This document shows, one piece after another, positions 31,508 to 43,950 of a DNA stretch of 64,000 nt (its first letter is position 1; each line of letters begins with the position of its first letter). Location of the stretch: assembly GCF_010093535.1 (NCBI RefSeq), contig NW_022985169.1, positions 1,230,589 to 1,294,588 of the forward strand, in the 5' to 3' direction. The translations under genes were made by a program, and so were the position numbers. Source of the stretch: Lindgomyces ingoldianus (taxonomy: Eukaryota > Ascomycota > Dothideomycetes > Pleosporales > Lindgomycetaceae). The notes beneath the pieces are model-generated. The model was not told the origin of the DNA. It was given only the letters and a program-made list of their open reading frames with translations, and did not search any database.

Positions 31508-34500
31508 CTACGCTACTCCGGTTTTGATGCTGTCGACAATGTGTTTTAGACTTCTGGTTGGTTGACTCCAGTCGTGCCTCTTTAATCCGTCTTCTCGTGT
31601 CAACATCCATAGTGTTTCTGCAGCGGCGATGCGGATCTGTGATATTGTTAGTAGAGTTCTTCCAAGTCATAAAGCTATAAGATATCCGGTTCTCTCTAAC
31701 CGTGGGGCAGGGTGGAACATTTGGGTAGCTTCAAGCTGTGCCTGGGTTTCTGAAATGGCTCATGCCTACTTTAGGAAATGGATGCAAAAGCATGCTCGTC
31801 ACTTTTAGAGTCGTATCTTTCCTTGTGGCTGGGATAGTACCTAAGCCGCGATAGATGTCCAGCGCAAGATGCAGTTTGTGCATGTGTGTGGATTTGAAAT
31901 GGGCTTTTTGAGTAAGCGATAGGAGGGTGCGGAAGCTGTCAAGGCTGTTAGGCTAGACTTATGGGGACGAGGAGTAGCGTGCTGATTCTTGTTGGAATGT
32001 ATTAGAGAGAAGGAGGACTCACTTGAACGAGGTGGGAATCAGGCGGTGCATAACTTGCATGTCGAAGAGGAACACTATGACTTCGAGTAGAGGAATGAGA
32101 ACTCTTTCTGTTTCTAAGCTTTGCTTCAGCAGGTCAATCAGACAGCTTGCAACACTTATTAAGCTGAATTCCTTATTCCTTCCACTCTCATCCGTCGTGG
32201 CTTCATTTGCTGTAGGTAGAACATCAAGAGCATCCAACAGCGCAGCTCTCGAATTTTGAACTACAGACTCCGACCCCATGCCTGCAGAACTGACGAAGCC
32301 AAGAAGCACAGCTTCCTTGATAGTGGACGAAGTTGAGGGTTGGAGGATCTTTAACGCGGTCGAAAAGTAGAGGTATGAAGAGACACCCTCGGTGACTCTT
32401 TGGATTGCCTTCTCTAAGTGCTCGTGGTTCCCTTGTTCGAGTACGTGGGCGGCTCGAGTGCGGACTTTGTCGAGCTTCTCTAAAGAGAGTCGGAGTACGT
32501 CTGCATGTAGCTTCTCCTCTAGGTTTGAACGGCCAAGAAGCCCGGTACTCCAGGCAGTTCCTGTCAAACTGAGAGCCTCGAGGCGGACGAGAGATCCAAT
32601 GTCGCCTCGTTCGGTGACAGTGTAGTCGTTTAGCGCCATGTGCAACGCATTCGCGATCTGATTCTTTATGTCCTGGTCCAATGGGGGCGAAGCGGTATCC
32701 TCTGATAAATGCTTAAGGAGCACTTCTAAAGCTCGTAAAGCTGGAGTCCGAGCGTGAAGGCCAACTGCAGTTGTACATCGAAAGGTAAGAACTTTGACAA
32801 TACGAACTTGTTGTTCTGTCACAGCACTACTCATGCCGTCTGCTAAGGAACTACCTACTAGAAGTGGATAAGCAGCTCCAAGAGCAATCGCGTAACCCGA
32901 GCATCGAAGGCCATTGTACGACGCTTCGCTTTCCAGTTGGGACAACCAGCTACATATGGTTTCTTTAGTCGCAGTGGGAGATGTTGTAGAAAGCAACTTC
33001 AAGACTCCTCGCGCACTATCTGGGATGGCTTGGAGGACGGATTCTTCGTAACGATTAAAGCATAGGTTCAGAAGACGTACGATATCCTCTATGGGTATCG
33101 ATAATGGACGAGACTTCTTTACTTCGTGTTGCGTCATTGTCGCCAGTGCTCCGAGAAGGTTGCAGATAGCCGATGCAGTAAACTCCGGACGGAGAGCTGG
33201 AGATGTGAATGACTTCTCGTCTAATTTTAGGGTATCACCAAACAAGTGCCAGAGGTTTGTTAGGTCGATCCGATTAGAGGCGTTGTCTGCCTTACAATTT
33301 TGTAAATGCACCTGGGTGACAAGCGCAAAAAGCGACATGAGAAGGCCATGACGCTCTTCAATCTCTCTTGCCTTTAGTGCCTTTAGTTTGGCACAAACAT
33401 AGTCTGCCATGCGCCGAATATTTGGTGCAGATTGGCCCTTTGATAGCAGACCAACTGCTGATGCTGCGGAGAGACGAGATGGGGCATCTAGGGAGCCAGT
33501 CCCACTCCATTCGAGCATATTCTCAAACAGTGCTTCCCAATACATGTGACGCAACTGAGCAGCCTTGACAGCAACTTCGCACATGGCTCTTTCCCGTAGA
33601 CCAACGGCGTGAAAATCTACTATCTGCACGAGCGAAATGCCTTCTTCCACAGTGTTTGGATGCCTCCCGATGAGTTCTTGTAGAGCAGCGGAAGAGCCTC
33701 TTCGGATATTGCCAGATGGATCGAGACATGCGACGACTAGAAGCTCGATGGCGAGCACCTGAGGAACAGACAAGCCCTCATGTCGTTGATGAGAGGCTCG
33801 GATTGAGGATGTATCGACAGCCAATAAATCCTGCGTCAAGTAGCGTCGCGATAATGCCCATATTCCAAAACATGCCGCATCTCGAACATTCGTTCCCAGT
33901 GATCCCCCTGTGGTTGAACGCTGCTCAAATGCAAGGGCTAGAAGCAACGCGTTAAGGATATCGGGCAGCTGGGTGGTTGAGAGAGCTCTCCGATATAATA
34001 GATGAGATAATGTGAGGGTGAGCCCATGCCACCTGAGCGGATTGACGCCACTGAGGTTCCTCTTTGTGCCTTGCCAATACACACTCTCATTCAAAGAGCC
34101 GAGAATCGCTTCCACAACCTCACTAGCCATTTCAGCCCCTAGCTTCATGGTAATGACGCTAAGCGCTTTGCTTGCTGCATATCTCACTGGCGTATCGCCG
34201 TCGCCAAGGGAGTCGAGAAGAAATTCGATCACTTCTTCCAGGACGGTAGTGGTGTCAAGATCATTTAGAGTAGTGATGGGTTGGAGACAGTGGACAGTGA
34301 TATTTCGTAAGGTCTTTACAACCAACTTCCGTGCAACGGCAGAGGATCTGACATATTCCAAAGTGGATTGGTTGATAATGCTTTGGCATGATTTATATAT
34401 TGCGGGAAGGAAAGGACCGATTTCCTCGTTGGTGGCCGAAGTAACTAAGCCAGAGAGGAATGACAGCACGCCAAGACATTTGTGAATATCTGGAGGATCG

Positions 34501-35339
34501 CCAGAGACATTGGAGAAGAATGACAACGACCATTTGACGAGCGTGTCTAGAAGGCCAAGCTTTTGCATGTCAGGGCGGACACTGAGCCGAACCAGAAGGT
34601 TGGCAGCGGCGCTGCGCTCTTTCGTAGCGGACTCAAGACCTTTGGTACAAATAGAGAGGACACGAAGAGTGACCCCTGGGGCCTCAGGAGGGAGATTGAT
34701 CCCAAGCGCAGTCGAAGTTTCCCGAGAAGATTGCAGAGCGGACATTGAAGCTAGCGGGAATGGCGCGAGCATCAAGTGGGAAAGCCATAGTAAAAGGATA
34801 TAGCGTTCCTCCCATGGTACAACAAATTGAGACAATGACTCGTCATCATTCCTTGGAAAGTTCTCACCGATCTCGAACTCATGGAGAATCGGCTCCAGGT
34901 AACGAGGTTCGTTGTTGAGGAAACCCTTGATGACCTTTTCACCTCTCACTTTGCAGAAAATGTTCAAGATTCGACATATCGCATGAGATGAAGGAACGAA
35001 ATGCTTCTTAGGCTTAACCTTTGAAGATAAGTGGAGAGACTCGAGATAGGCAGCAACCAGTGGAGGAAGAAAGTTCTTGAGATGAGAGTCAAGGATTTGC
35101 GGATCTTCCTGAAAGGGCTCGACCTGAAACTAGGTCAATGAATAAACTTGATGAGATCCTGAGAGGAATACTAAGGTAAAAATTCTTTGTAAGTCGATCT
35201 CTCTAACCCGTCGACGGCCTGCATGGGTGGAGTCATGCTCTCGTTTTCGTAGAATTTTGGGAAGAAGGATTTGGAGATCCGACAGCAGTGCAGCTGACGC
35301 CCGTTGCAGTTTCAGGTCGTCGTCTTCTGCGGCGTTCAT
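31508..35339 (-). CDS. TBCD: Tubulin-specific chaperone D (TBCD / Alp1 / Cin1)
   Basis: This cofactor captures beta-tubulin after chaperonin and takes part in tubulin heterodimer assembly and turnover in the cytosol. Four exons (35339-35172, 35123-32023, 31935-31770, 31636-31508) encode 1187 residues, the usual size. It is all-helical with HEAT-type repeats; recognisable stretches are FLPPLVAAYLESLH near residue 75, VPWEERYILLLWLSHLMLAP near residue 165, DGDTPVRYAASKALSVITMK near residue 360, and at the C-terminus HFKSTHMHKLHLALDIYRGL and LHPFPKIRIAAAETLWMLT. The last two short exons were found because the frame at 32019 stops in the middle of a conserved segment. It shares a 196-bp divergent promoter with the DNA polymerase delta subunit gene. 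Confidence 0.93.
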
Positions 35340-35535
35340 CTTAAATCATATTTAGATGGGAAGCAATGGGGTTTAGATCAGTGTTGGTGGATGTACTTGG
35401 CATGCGCGAGTCAGGTGTTCGTCAATTTGGACGCGTAAATACGCGCACATGACTACGCGAAGCACATTCGTTGCTCTGACCTCACTCAACACCACCAAGC
35501 CACTCTCGCCGATATCGAGTTCACTGAAGCCCGCC
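35340..35535. promoter_or_regulatory. Shared divergent promoter TBCD / CDC27
   Basis: These 196 bp lie between the start codons of the two genes. They contain an ACGCG-type hexamer cluster (ggacgcgtaaatacgcgc at about 35430-35448). ACGCGT is the yeast MCB element of S-phase genes, which would suit a replication subunit; that link is an inference. Confidence 0.45.
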
Positions 35536-37265
35536 ATGGCCGACAATTACAAGGAATATCTGGCCGCAAAGGTCCTTGCCGATGGCAAGCCCGTAAGCCC
35601 GCGGTCGAAGAGCGCCATGGAAAACAAACCTCACAATTTCTAGATTACCTACCGAGTCCTCAGTCGCGCTCTCAAGGTCAATGTGAACATCGCGAAGCAG
35701 TATGTCGACGTTCAATGTATGTAGACGAACTGATCTGATGAGAGACCAGGATGCTTTATGAATTTCACTCCCAGCAGAACGCGAAGAAGCCAAAATCAGT
35801 ACATGCAACCTACGTCCTCGCCGGCAAGAAACGAGCACCCGAGCACACCAACGGCGTACATACACAGGATGGAGAGGATTCATTTATGCATAGCTCACCC
35901 TATATGAGCTCAATGCCGGAACAGGAACCAACCGTGGAGGAGTTGGTTCCACATACCTCCATCGTGCTGGTCCCGGAAGAGGGGCTTGAGAGTATGTCTG
36001 CTGGGGCCCCGAACTTTTGTCGGACGCTAACACTTGGCTATATTAGAATTGAGAGAAGAATTTGAGGACGTCACGTCTACACATGTATACAGCTTGGAGC
36101 CAGGCCCGATTGAGGTGCGACGGAGCTTGCCACACAGACTGTCAGCCAACTAATGAGGGCAGAACATGAACCTGCTCTCAATCTGCAATCAAGACATGAC
36201 AAAAGATTGTGCAGGCGAAAACCCACTAGACAGATGGAAAACCTACGGGTCCATTCACAATCCTTATGTAAAGGCATGGAAGGCCACTTTCGACGTCTCA
36301 TTTGTTGCGCTAACTTCTCCATAGAGACGAATCGCAAAGTTTGCCCCTGCTCCTGTACCCGCCGCGTCAAAGCCAACTGTCAGTGCGCTGTCTAAGGAAG
36401 AGGAAGCAAAACTCCTAGCTAGGAGAGGAAGTGTTTCAGAGGACAATACATCAGCAATGTCGACACCTCAGCCTACTCCAAGTAGTAGTGCTCTGAAGAA
36501 ATCAAACTCCAGGCCTAACCTTAAGAGGGACAATTCCGACATCTTCAAGTCATTCGCAAAAGCCAAGGCAAAACCGAAAGCAGCGGAGAAGCTAAAGGAG
36601 CCAACACCTCCACCTGTTGAAGATGGTACGTTTTTATGTCCGCCTATAGCTCTTCACGCTAAGGTGCTCTCAGAATCAATGGAAGGAATGTCCGAAGACG
36701 AAGACGACGACAATGACCCTCCTGAAATTACATTCGACGCAGAAAAGGCAGCATCAGCACGTAGAGCAAGGGCAGAGCGGGAAGAGAAACTACGGAAGAT
36801 GATGGAGGATGACGACGGCAAGTTGATTTTTCACTAGGACCATGGCTCTGGGCTCTCTAACACTGCACAGATGAAGAGATGCTCGATGCACCACAAGCAG
36901 AAGAGAAGGGTTCTCAGGATTCACCTATAGACAAGGAGCCATCAGTGGATACTGCAGAACGGGAGGTTGTGGTGACATCACAAGGAGGAAGACGACGAGG
37001 CCGACGGCGTGTGATGAGGAAGAAGAAGGTAAAAGACGAAGAAGACTATCTCGGTACGATACCATTCCGTCATATGTAACATTGCAGACAGCTCTGACCC
37101 GCAGTAGTAATTAAGGAAGAAGCGGTCTGGGAGTCTTTCTCGGAAGATGAACCGGAACCCAAGAAACCGAAACCAGTGCCTTCGAAGCCCGCGACGACAG
37201 CGAAAGGCAAAAAGACTGGTATGCAAGGCCAGGGTAACATTGCCAGCTTCTTCAAGAAAGCCTGA
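35536..37265 (+). CDS. cdc27: DNA polymerase delta third subunit (Cdc27/POLD3/Pol32)
   Basis: This non-catalytic subunit links DNA polymerase delta to PCNA in the nucleus. Nine exons (35536-35592, 35644-35699, 35750-35991, 36047-36114, 36163-36267, 36325-36625, 36674-36817, 36871-37053, 37105-37265) give 438 residues. The N-terminal winged-helix part reads MADNYKEYLAAKVL, ITYRVLSRALKVNVNIAKQM and LYEFHSQQNAKKPKSVHATY. A long charged disordered region follows, with basic GGRRRGRRRVMRKKKVKDEE, and the chain ends with the PCNA-interacting peptide QGNIASFFKK. The intron at 36818-36870 begins GCAAGT instead of GT; only this GC-AG join keeps the frame (MMEDDD|DEEMLDA). An in-frame ATG 29 codons upstream exists, but homologues start at MAD.YKEYLA. 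Confidence 0.92.
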
Positions 37266-40200
37266 GTTCTCAAAAGCATCAAACTGCTCTTCAGCATCTC
37301 ACAAGGACCTCTCGACTGGACTAGATCTCCTGGAAGAAGCTTGCGGCCGGAATGACAGAATTTGATGCTTGTATTCCCTATCCGAGATCATCTAAGGTCT
37401 TCCTAGTCTCATCTTTGCAATCTTCGTGGTCTGAACGGTCGCTTTTAGTGGGTAACAATGGGCATCACAACGGCTTAGCGCACACAGGTGGTAATCTGTA
37501 CCGCAGAATTTCGGAATCATTCTCAATGCATCAACTCAAAATCTAGATCAAGATATCCACTAGGCATTCTTGCGTTTAGCGCTCACTAAGCCTTCTCAAA
37601 TATGCCCCAAAAACCCTTCGACCACTCACAGCTATACACATATTTCCAATATCCGAAGATGTCCTAATTCGTGTCCATTGCAGGCGATGCATTACCTCAC
37701 ACGCTCTCACACCCGAAACCAACGATAAAAAATGCATCACGCGGAACTTGGCGCAACGCTCTAATCCCTTTCAGCCTTACGCTTGCTGAATCCTTCACTC
37801 GAAAATGTACTAAGCAGGCGAGCCTCATCACCAACGTCTTGCACAGATGCCTCACCGCCAAACCCTCCGTCACAGGCACTCACAACTTTTTCTCGTGCAC
37901 ATCAACCCTTGTCCATGCCTCCCTGCTCCGTATCCCCTTGCCTCGCCATTTTAACCAGGCTAGTGGTGCCATAACCTTGTCAAGCGCTTAAGCGGGCCAA
38001 GCTAGTCTGTTGCACCAAAACAAAACTCGAGATCTGTGTGTGGCTCTCGACATGGACAAGCCCCTCGACCTGGAATCACAATGCGTGAGTCACAAGCTTT
38101 AGGTAGGACAGGTCGGCGACATGGACGACGTTGTGAGCACAGGTGCCAAGTATTTGGTACGTTCCACTTCACTACGTCCGTACTCTTCGTTGCATTTGCG
38201 GTTGTCACTCGTGGATAGGTCGAGGTGGTGGCCATTTGCCTGAAGGGGCCAAATACTGGCAACAGGAGATGAGATATGCCGAGGTTCAGTAAAGGGAATA
38301 CGAGAACTCCGGGACCATGTCCTCAAGGATGCGCGCACGATTGGAGCGAAATCCTCGTGACTTCTGTTAAAGGATTTTGACCCCCAAAAGTAATCAGGTC
38401 TGGAATGTGGGGTCGCCCTCCGCCGTTGATCAGTATATTGTCAGCTCCATTTCTAAGTCGTTCGCTCAAGTTCAAACCCTCATGAACAATTCTAGTCTTC
38501 CGATGTCAAAGACATCTTCAAACGCGCTACTAATGCAACATCTGATTCATCAGCTACTCCACAGTCTACTGTACAACTACCGTACATCTTCTGTTTGCAC
38601 CCATGCATTCGAAATGATGAGAAGATTGGTATGATTAAAACGCGAGTTTTGGAGGGCTACTCGCCATCGCTAGATTAAATTAACACACCTGCAGTGGTTG
38701 AGCACGCCTATGTTTAGCAGCAGCACCACAGCCGGTTCTCAGCCTTCTCTTCGAGATTGTTGACCGGATCGATTGAAACGGGAGGGATCTTGGGTTTTGT
38801 GGTAGTAAGGGGGGCATGGGATGTCTGGATACCTTGTCCTTGCCTGCCTTGCGCAAATTGATTCAGACCGGTGTTGGTTTCTGGACTGTACAAGTATGAT
38901 ACATCAAAGGGTGTTTGAGGTCTGATGACGGTATTGAAATCGGTTGCGTGCTTGCGCGCATTGCTGAGGTGTGTATAGTAGAGCTACCGCGTGTGTGATC
39001 GACGTTGGTGGTGTGAACCAGATTCAGGGGGAAGGTTTTTCCTCCAACAGGAACAAGCAACGCGCGTACGAGTAGGAGATTAGTATGGGATAGACGCGAC
39101 AAGAAAAGCCAACATGCGAGGACGTTTTTGTTGGCGACCACGAGCCGCACGCCGGGCGAGGCTGACTGCTTCAAGCCTTCGCATGTCTGTATTAACGTTC
39201 ACCATAACAAAGGCAGCAGTATTAAAGAAGCCAGCAGGCTTTGGCGATAGTTCCAAACTTAACAGCACACCTATGCCTGCAAGTCCAAATTGCTTATGAG
39301 CAAGGCCGTCACGCTCAACCAAAGGTTCGATACCCTGTCCAATTACATCTCTGCACCACCGGAGTCGATCCAGGAACTCCGACCGACTCGGCCGTGCTCT
39401 CCATATCACGATCTCATAACCTTGGGATACCCCTCCATGTCTGAGCCTTCTATGACGCGATTCGAAAGCGGCGATCATCGGCCCCGAAACAGGAAGTTGT
39501 CAAAGAATGCTCCCACAAGGCTGTAAAAATAGATGCCGGCAGTTCCTGCGACACTGCCTGGCATGCGACACCGGTTACAAAGGTACACTTCTCCTTCAGT
39601 TTTGAAGGACAAAGAGATTCTGCGGGTGAGGTGTCACATCTCCAGAAGGGACTGACTACACACTTGATGCATCTCTCTCATCCACGACTGTAGCAGCTCC
39701 ACACCCAATTCACTGCCAAGCCGGTTCGACTTCTCGCTTACAGCTGAAGAGCGATCCCGCTCGGGCCGGAAGCCAAAAAGGCTCGGTCCGTTTTGGCGAC
39801 GGCTCTGCCAAGGTGGCTGAAGGCTCGAAAGCGAACAGCTTGGCCTAGCTAGCCGCTTGTAGTTAACGATAGTTTGTGGCGCTTGGTTCCTCCATAATCA
39901 GCAATTCGATGATGTGTGCGGCGTAGTAAAAGCAATGGCGTGATAACCAAAAGACAAAGCAACGACAATGGGATGAGTGAGAGTGTTCTGAATCGAAATT
40001 CAGAGTGTAGGCGTCAGATGAGGAGAATCCGCCGGAATGGTGGAAGGGAAAGATAAGAGACCCGTGATTGGCTGGTTAATGGGCTCACCTGGCGTGCAGA
40101 AGGAGTCGGGGGTCGTCCGTTGATCAGCACTGATCAGAAGCCAGGGCCAGGAATGAGTGGTTGCAGGGTTCAAAGGCCACGCTAGGTTGCGTGATGAAGG

Positions 40201-40791
40201 TCGCCGATGCGACCACATTGGGGAGGTTTGGAGCTGAGAGTGTAAGGGATCATTGGGCATGCGAGTAATCACCTTTGAGCCTTAGGTCGCGGCAACGCCG
40301 ACAGCAGTGTTTCGATATATTGAGCGCGTTGGAAGTCATGAGTTGCCGGAGAGGTTTTGTAAGAGGCACGGTTTTTGTGACTGATAAGCTGCCATATGAG
40401 GGTTGAATATCCGTCAAACTTATTATGACCTAGTTAGTCCGATGGGCCGTCTCTTTGGCCGAACAAGTCACGAGTTTCCCAGGTGCAGATGTTCTCATCG
40501 TAGAAGTGTGAATCTTTCCGAGTGCGTGCAGCTGCATCTAGATGGATGCAAGACGCGGGTCAAACAAACGCACTTCCACGCGAGATATGTCGCACTGCCT
40601 GGCGGCGAAACCTAGGCGTGGTAGATCCAATCTTCGCTACGATTAATTGTCCACGGGCGTTCCAAACCTCCAATACGACTGTATGGGGAAAGAAGACCTA
40701 ACAAATGCAATTCAGCCTTAATAGTCATCTGTTGAAGCAAGTATTGGGATCTACATGCAAAAGCGGACATTGTAATATTCACCAGTTGCAA
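37266..40791. other. Gene-poor stretch of about 3.5 kb
   Basis: No recognisable gene was found on either strand. Open frames up to 132 codons (39080-39478 minus) and a partly overlapping plus frame (39290-39526) have plausible composition but no known motif. A block near 38480-38660 reads SSDVKDIFKRATNATSDSSA in one frame with nothing upstream. It could be old degraded coding sequence. Confidence 0.45.
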
Positions 40792-41685
40792 TTACGGCCA
40801 CAGTTCTTCCGTTCTCCAGCCGCCATTAGCACGCATGCCCTCATCAAAAGTGTACCTGAATCGACATGCCTTTGCAGGGTCGCTTAAGTCCGTTTGTTCG
40901 ACGGAATCGGGGACGATGATAACGAGCCGGAAGTTCTTACGAGCCACGGAATCATGGAGATCCTCTACTTTAGCACCCAGCTTGAGGTTCTTCGTATCGT
41001 AGGGCTGGTCTTTTGACATGCCAGGAGGAGGCGCACGGAAGGAGCCTTAAAATACTTTCAGGATCAGCTCATCAATGCGGGAAGGGCGTGGTCTACCTTT
41101 GATACCCGGAGATTGATTTCCAAATGTTCCTGACAATTCTCTTGTCCATGTCCATTCGTTCAGCTTCGATTCATCGATGACCCTCATTCTCTTGCCCACC
41201 TCGCTCTTCACGGTCCTAGCCCCGCTGCTATTTTCTCTGCCTTCAATGTCATCAGCAACGATAAAAGCCCTTCCTTTGACTCTCCACTGTGTGCCTGTCT
41301 CTTCAACCCACCAAACAGCCTCGATAGGGCCTCCACCTCCACTTCCTTGAGCTTGCTCGTTACTATCCGCGTGTCCGGCACTCGTCCCAAATATCTGGCC
41401 GACCTTCTCCATCCTGACGTCGGTGGTAAATGTTAGGCAGTCGCTTTCATACGCCTTCGGGTTCCTCTCTGCATGATTATGTTTGTTCTCTGGCAATTCC
41501 GTCCAGAACCCGCGGAAGATGCAATAGCGTGCTCGGGGGACGTACGGCGTAGGCGAGCCAGCGGGGGCAGCAGCGAGAGTGCTAAGCACAAACTGAGGCT
41601 GCTGCATCTTCGAGATGTGCTGGCTGAATAGTGACTTCCATGGCGCTGGGGGGAGCACCGAAGACGATGGGGTCGTTGTCGACAT
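40792..41685 (-). CDS. Alr4036-type FMN-binding protein (pyridoxamine-phosphate-oxidase-like)
   Basis: This is a split-barrel flavoprotein of the PNPOx-like superfamily; the reaction in fungi is not established. Two exons, 41685-41097 and 41045-40792, give 280 residues. Recognisable features are PAPWKSLFSQHISKM at the N-terminus, PRARYCIFRGFWTEL, LTFTTDVRMEKVGQIFG, IEAVWWVEETGTQWRVKGRA, and after the intron SPGIKGSFRAPPPG, LKLGAKVEDLHDSVARKNFR, LVIIVPDSVEQTDLS and the invariant end WRTEELWP. The intron (51 nt) was placed to restore SPG.(K/R)GSFR.PPPG. The frame is open upstream to an ATG at 41817; those 44 residues are rich in Ser and Arg and poor in acids, so a mitochondrial form is possible. 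Confidence 0.88.
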
Positions 41686-43950
41686 GGTGTTGAGGAGACG
41701 AGTGAGGCTGCGGGAGACCCTGTTTGAAGCTATGATTGCTGATGATTGCTTCTGTGACACTATTCTTCTGATTAGTTTGAGAGTTGGGTTAGCTGAGGAA
41801 TCTGAAGGACTCCGCAAAGTTGAGCGACAAGGCTAGAATTGAGGTGTCGTCATGCATCGATCGAAGGCTGTCGCCAACAATGCACCGTCTCCAATCTCAA
41901 GCTCGCTTCAGCTCTTTTCAGCGTCGTCTCTTTTTACAGGCGCGTACGAGCCATACTAGATGTCTCAAAAGACACGGCAAAAGTCAAGGCTCTCCTATTG
42001 TGATGAGGCTGCCATCTCGGACCATTTTTCATTCGCTGCGCCTCTGACCTTGGCGCAGGCCGTGTCAACACACGCCACCATCGCGACTCCAGATGAACCG
42101 AACATCGTCGCTAAACTTAAACTTCGTGCGATCAAAGCTTCCGTCAATTCTCAAATTACTGGGTGACATCTATTAACGCGTACCGAGCGCGTGATACCCT
42201 TTGAGACTCTCAGCTTGCTCCTTCGAACATGGGACAAGAGTATGAAGCCAGTGATATGGTCGCTTTTCGTGAAGAAGAGATGAGCTTTCCCTAATCGAGC
42301 GTGAAGGCAAGGAACCCCATGGTGGCATCAAGTCCATTATGCTGCTCCTGTTGGTCTCCGTCATGCAGATTGCTTCAAGGGTTCCCTTTGTGTTTTGCTT
42401 TTACCCAGCTCGTTCGTATGCGGCTCACGCCGAGATGAAGATCAAGACACCGGCCTCGCTGTGTTCCATGATGTTCTGCAGCCTGTCCGTTCATCCGCTG
42501 TTGACCCTAATTGAAACAGAAAAGGAGGTCATGATTCTCGACGAGCTGGTTGATTTTGGTGAATCTTACCACCAAACTTAGAACATGCCGAAGGGTAATT
42601 TGGAACAAAAAGTTTGCATACTGTTGACATTCTCCCAATTCCAGCAAGAGGTCTAAGAGATAGACCCAATATAATTATGTTCCACGATATGTGAAAACGG
42701 GCAGTCGAACTAGAAAGCCTCCTGAAGAGACTCCGGACGAATCACGGTTGGCGGCGGAAGACTGGGTCTTTGTAAACCAGCTTTGCCTTTGAACGTGTCC
42801 AACCCCGCTGCAGAGATCAGGTGCCTCTACCCAATTGTAGAGATTAATCATGACACAAATTGACTGCGGGGAATGCGACAGGACGGAAATCGAAGACGCA
42901 TGCTGATGCGAGAGGTGCAAGGCTCGAGTCGGCATCGGGCTGGGGTCCATGCAGCTCGTCTGGAGCAAAGAGGGAAGAGCGCTAATGATTGGCCTGTTTG
43001 CAGAAGAAAGCGATGCGAGACGAACATGGCGCCGCTCCCTCCCCTTCTTCCCGCGCCGCCGCCTCTGCTGTTCGCAAAATCGGCCGATTCGCTTTGATAT
43101 CCCACTCTTGCTAGTGGGATGGCGGCTGTCAATTCAACGCCCCGGCCGCGCGATTTGAACCATCAGGGATCAGGGGATCGCAGAAGCTGGACATTTGTGA
43201 TGGCAGGCAACCTTGTTTCATCTCTTTGCCCTCCCTCGAGCCAACCAAGTGCAGGGTTTGGGCTTATTTCTTTGCCATCGACGGTGTTGCTCATCCATTA
43301 GCAAACTCAGGCTCCAGTGTGCCAACAATACATCGAGCCTCCGCACTGTCAAATCTGTGACCCGTCAGTTAAATAATACTCCCGGAGTTGTGGACGGAGC
43401 GCACATGCGCAACAGGCTCAGGCAATAAACAACCGTCAGATTACGCTGCCCGCCAAGACTGCGAAAATACAGTAGTAACGGCGATTCGGCGAGGGGCGGC
43501 TGCACGCTGAGGCTAGGCAGGCTTGTCACTCTTGTGGACAGGCCCAGGACATACAACCCCATTCCTCTCCGACATGATTCCTTGCACACCTCACACCTTC
43601 TCCACCATTCTCCTCCTGCGTGCACCCATGAGCCTGTGCTCAAACCTCGCCTACCGACAGCCTGCGCTGCTGATCACTTCTCGTACATGATCTCTAACCC
43701 TGCCGACAACCTCTCTTAAAGTAATCGCATCGCTCCCGGACGCCTCACTTCTTCCCATTCTGCCCCCTCCAGACCCAATCGCCGTCGACAACCTCCTGCA
43801 CGATTTGCTCATTCATTGCGACACCGTCTTACTGCCAGCGGCTTCCTCCTTGCTGTGCGCGGCCCTGCACCACCCTCAACGGCCCACTCCCCATCCTGTT
43901 CTTAACGGCGCTTCCCCTCCCCCTCCTCAACCCATCCACATTCAGCGACA
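41686..43950. other. Gene-poor stretch of about 2.2 kb
   Basis: Several open frames of 60-97 codons occur here without recognisable features. The last 250 bases before 43951 are C-rich and look like the leader of the next gene. Confidence 0.45.

Noticed and set aside
43140..43180. Second tRNA-like string (GGTTCAAATC on the minus strand)
   Set aside because: The stems do not pair; no cloverleaf can be drawn.
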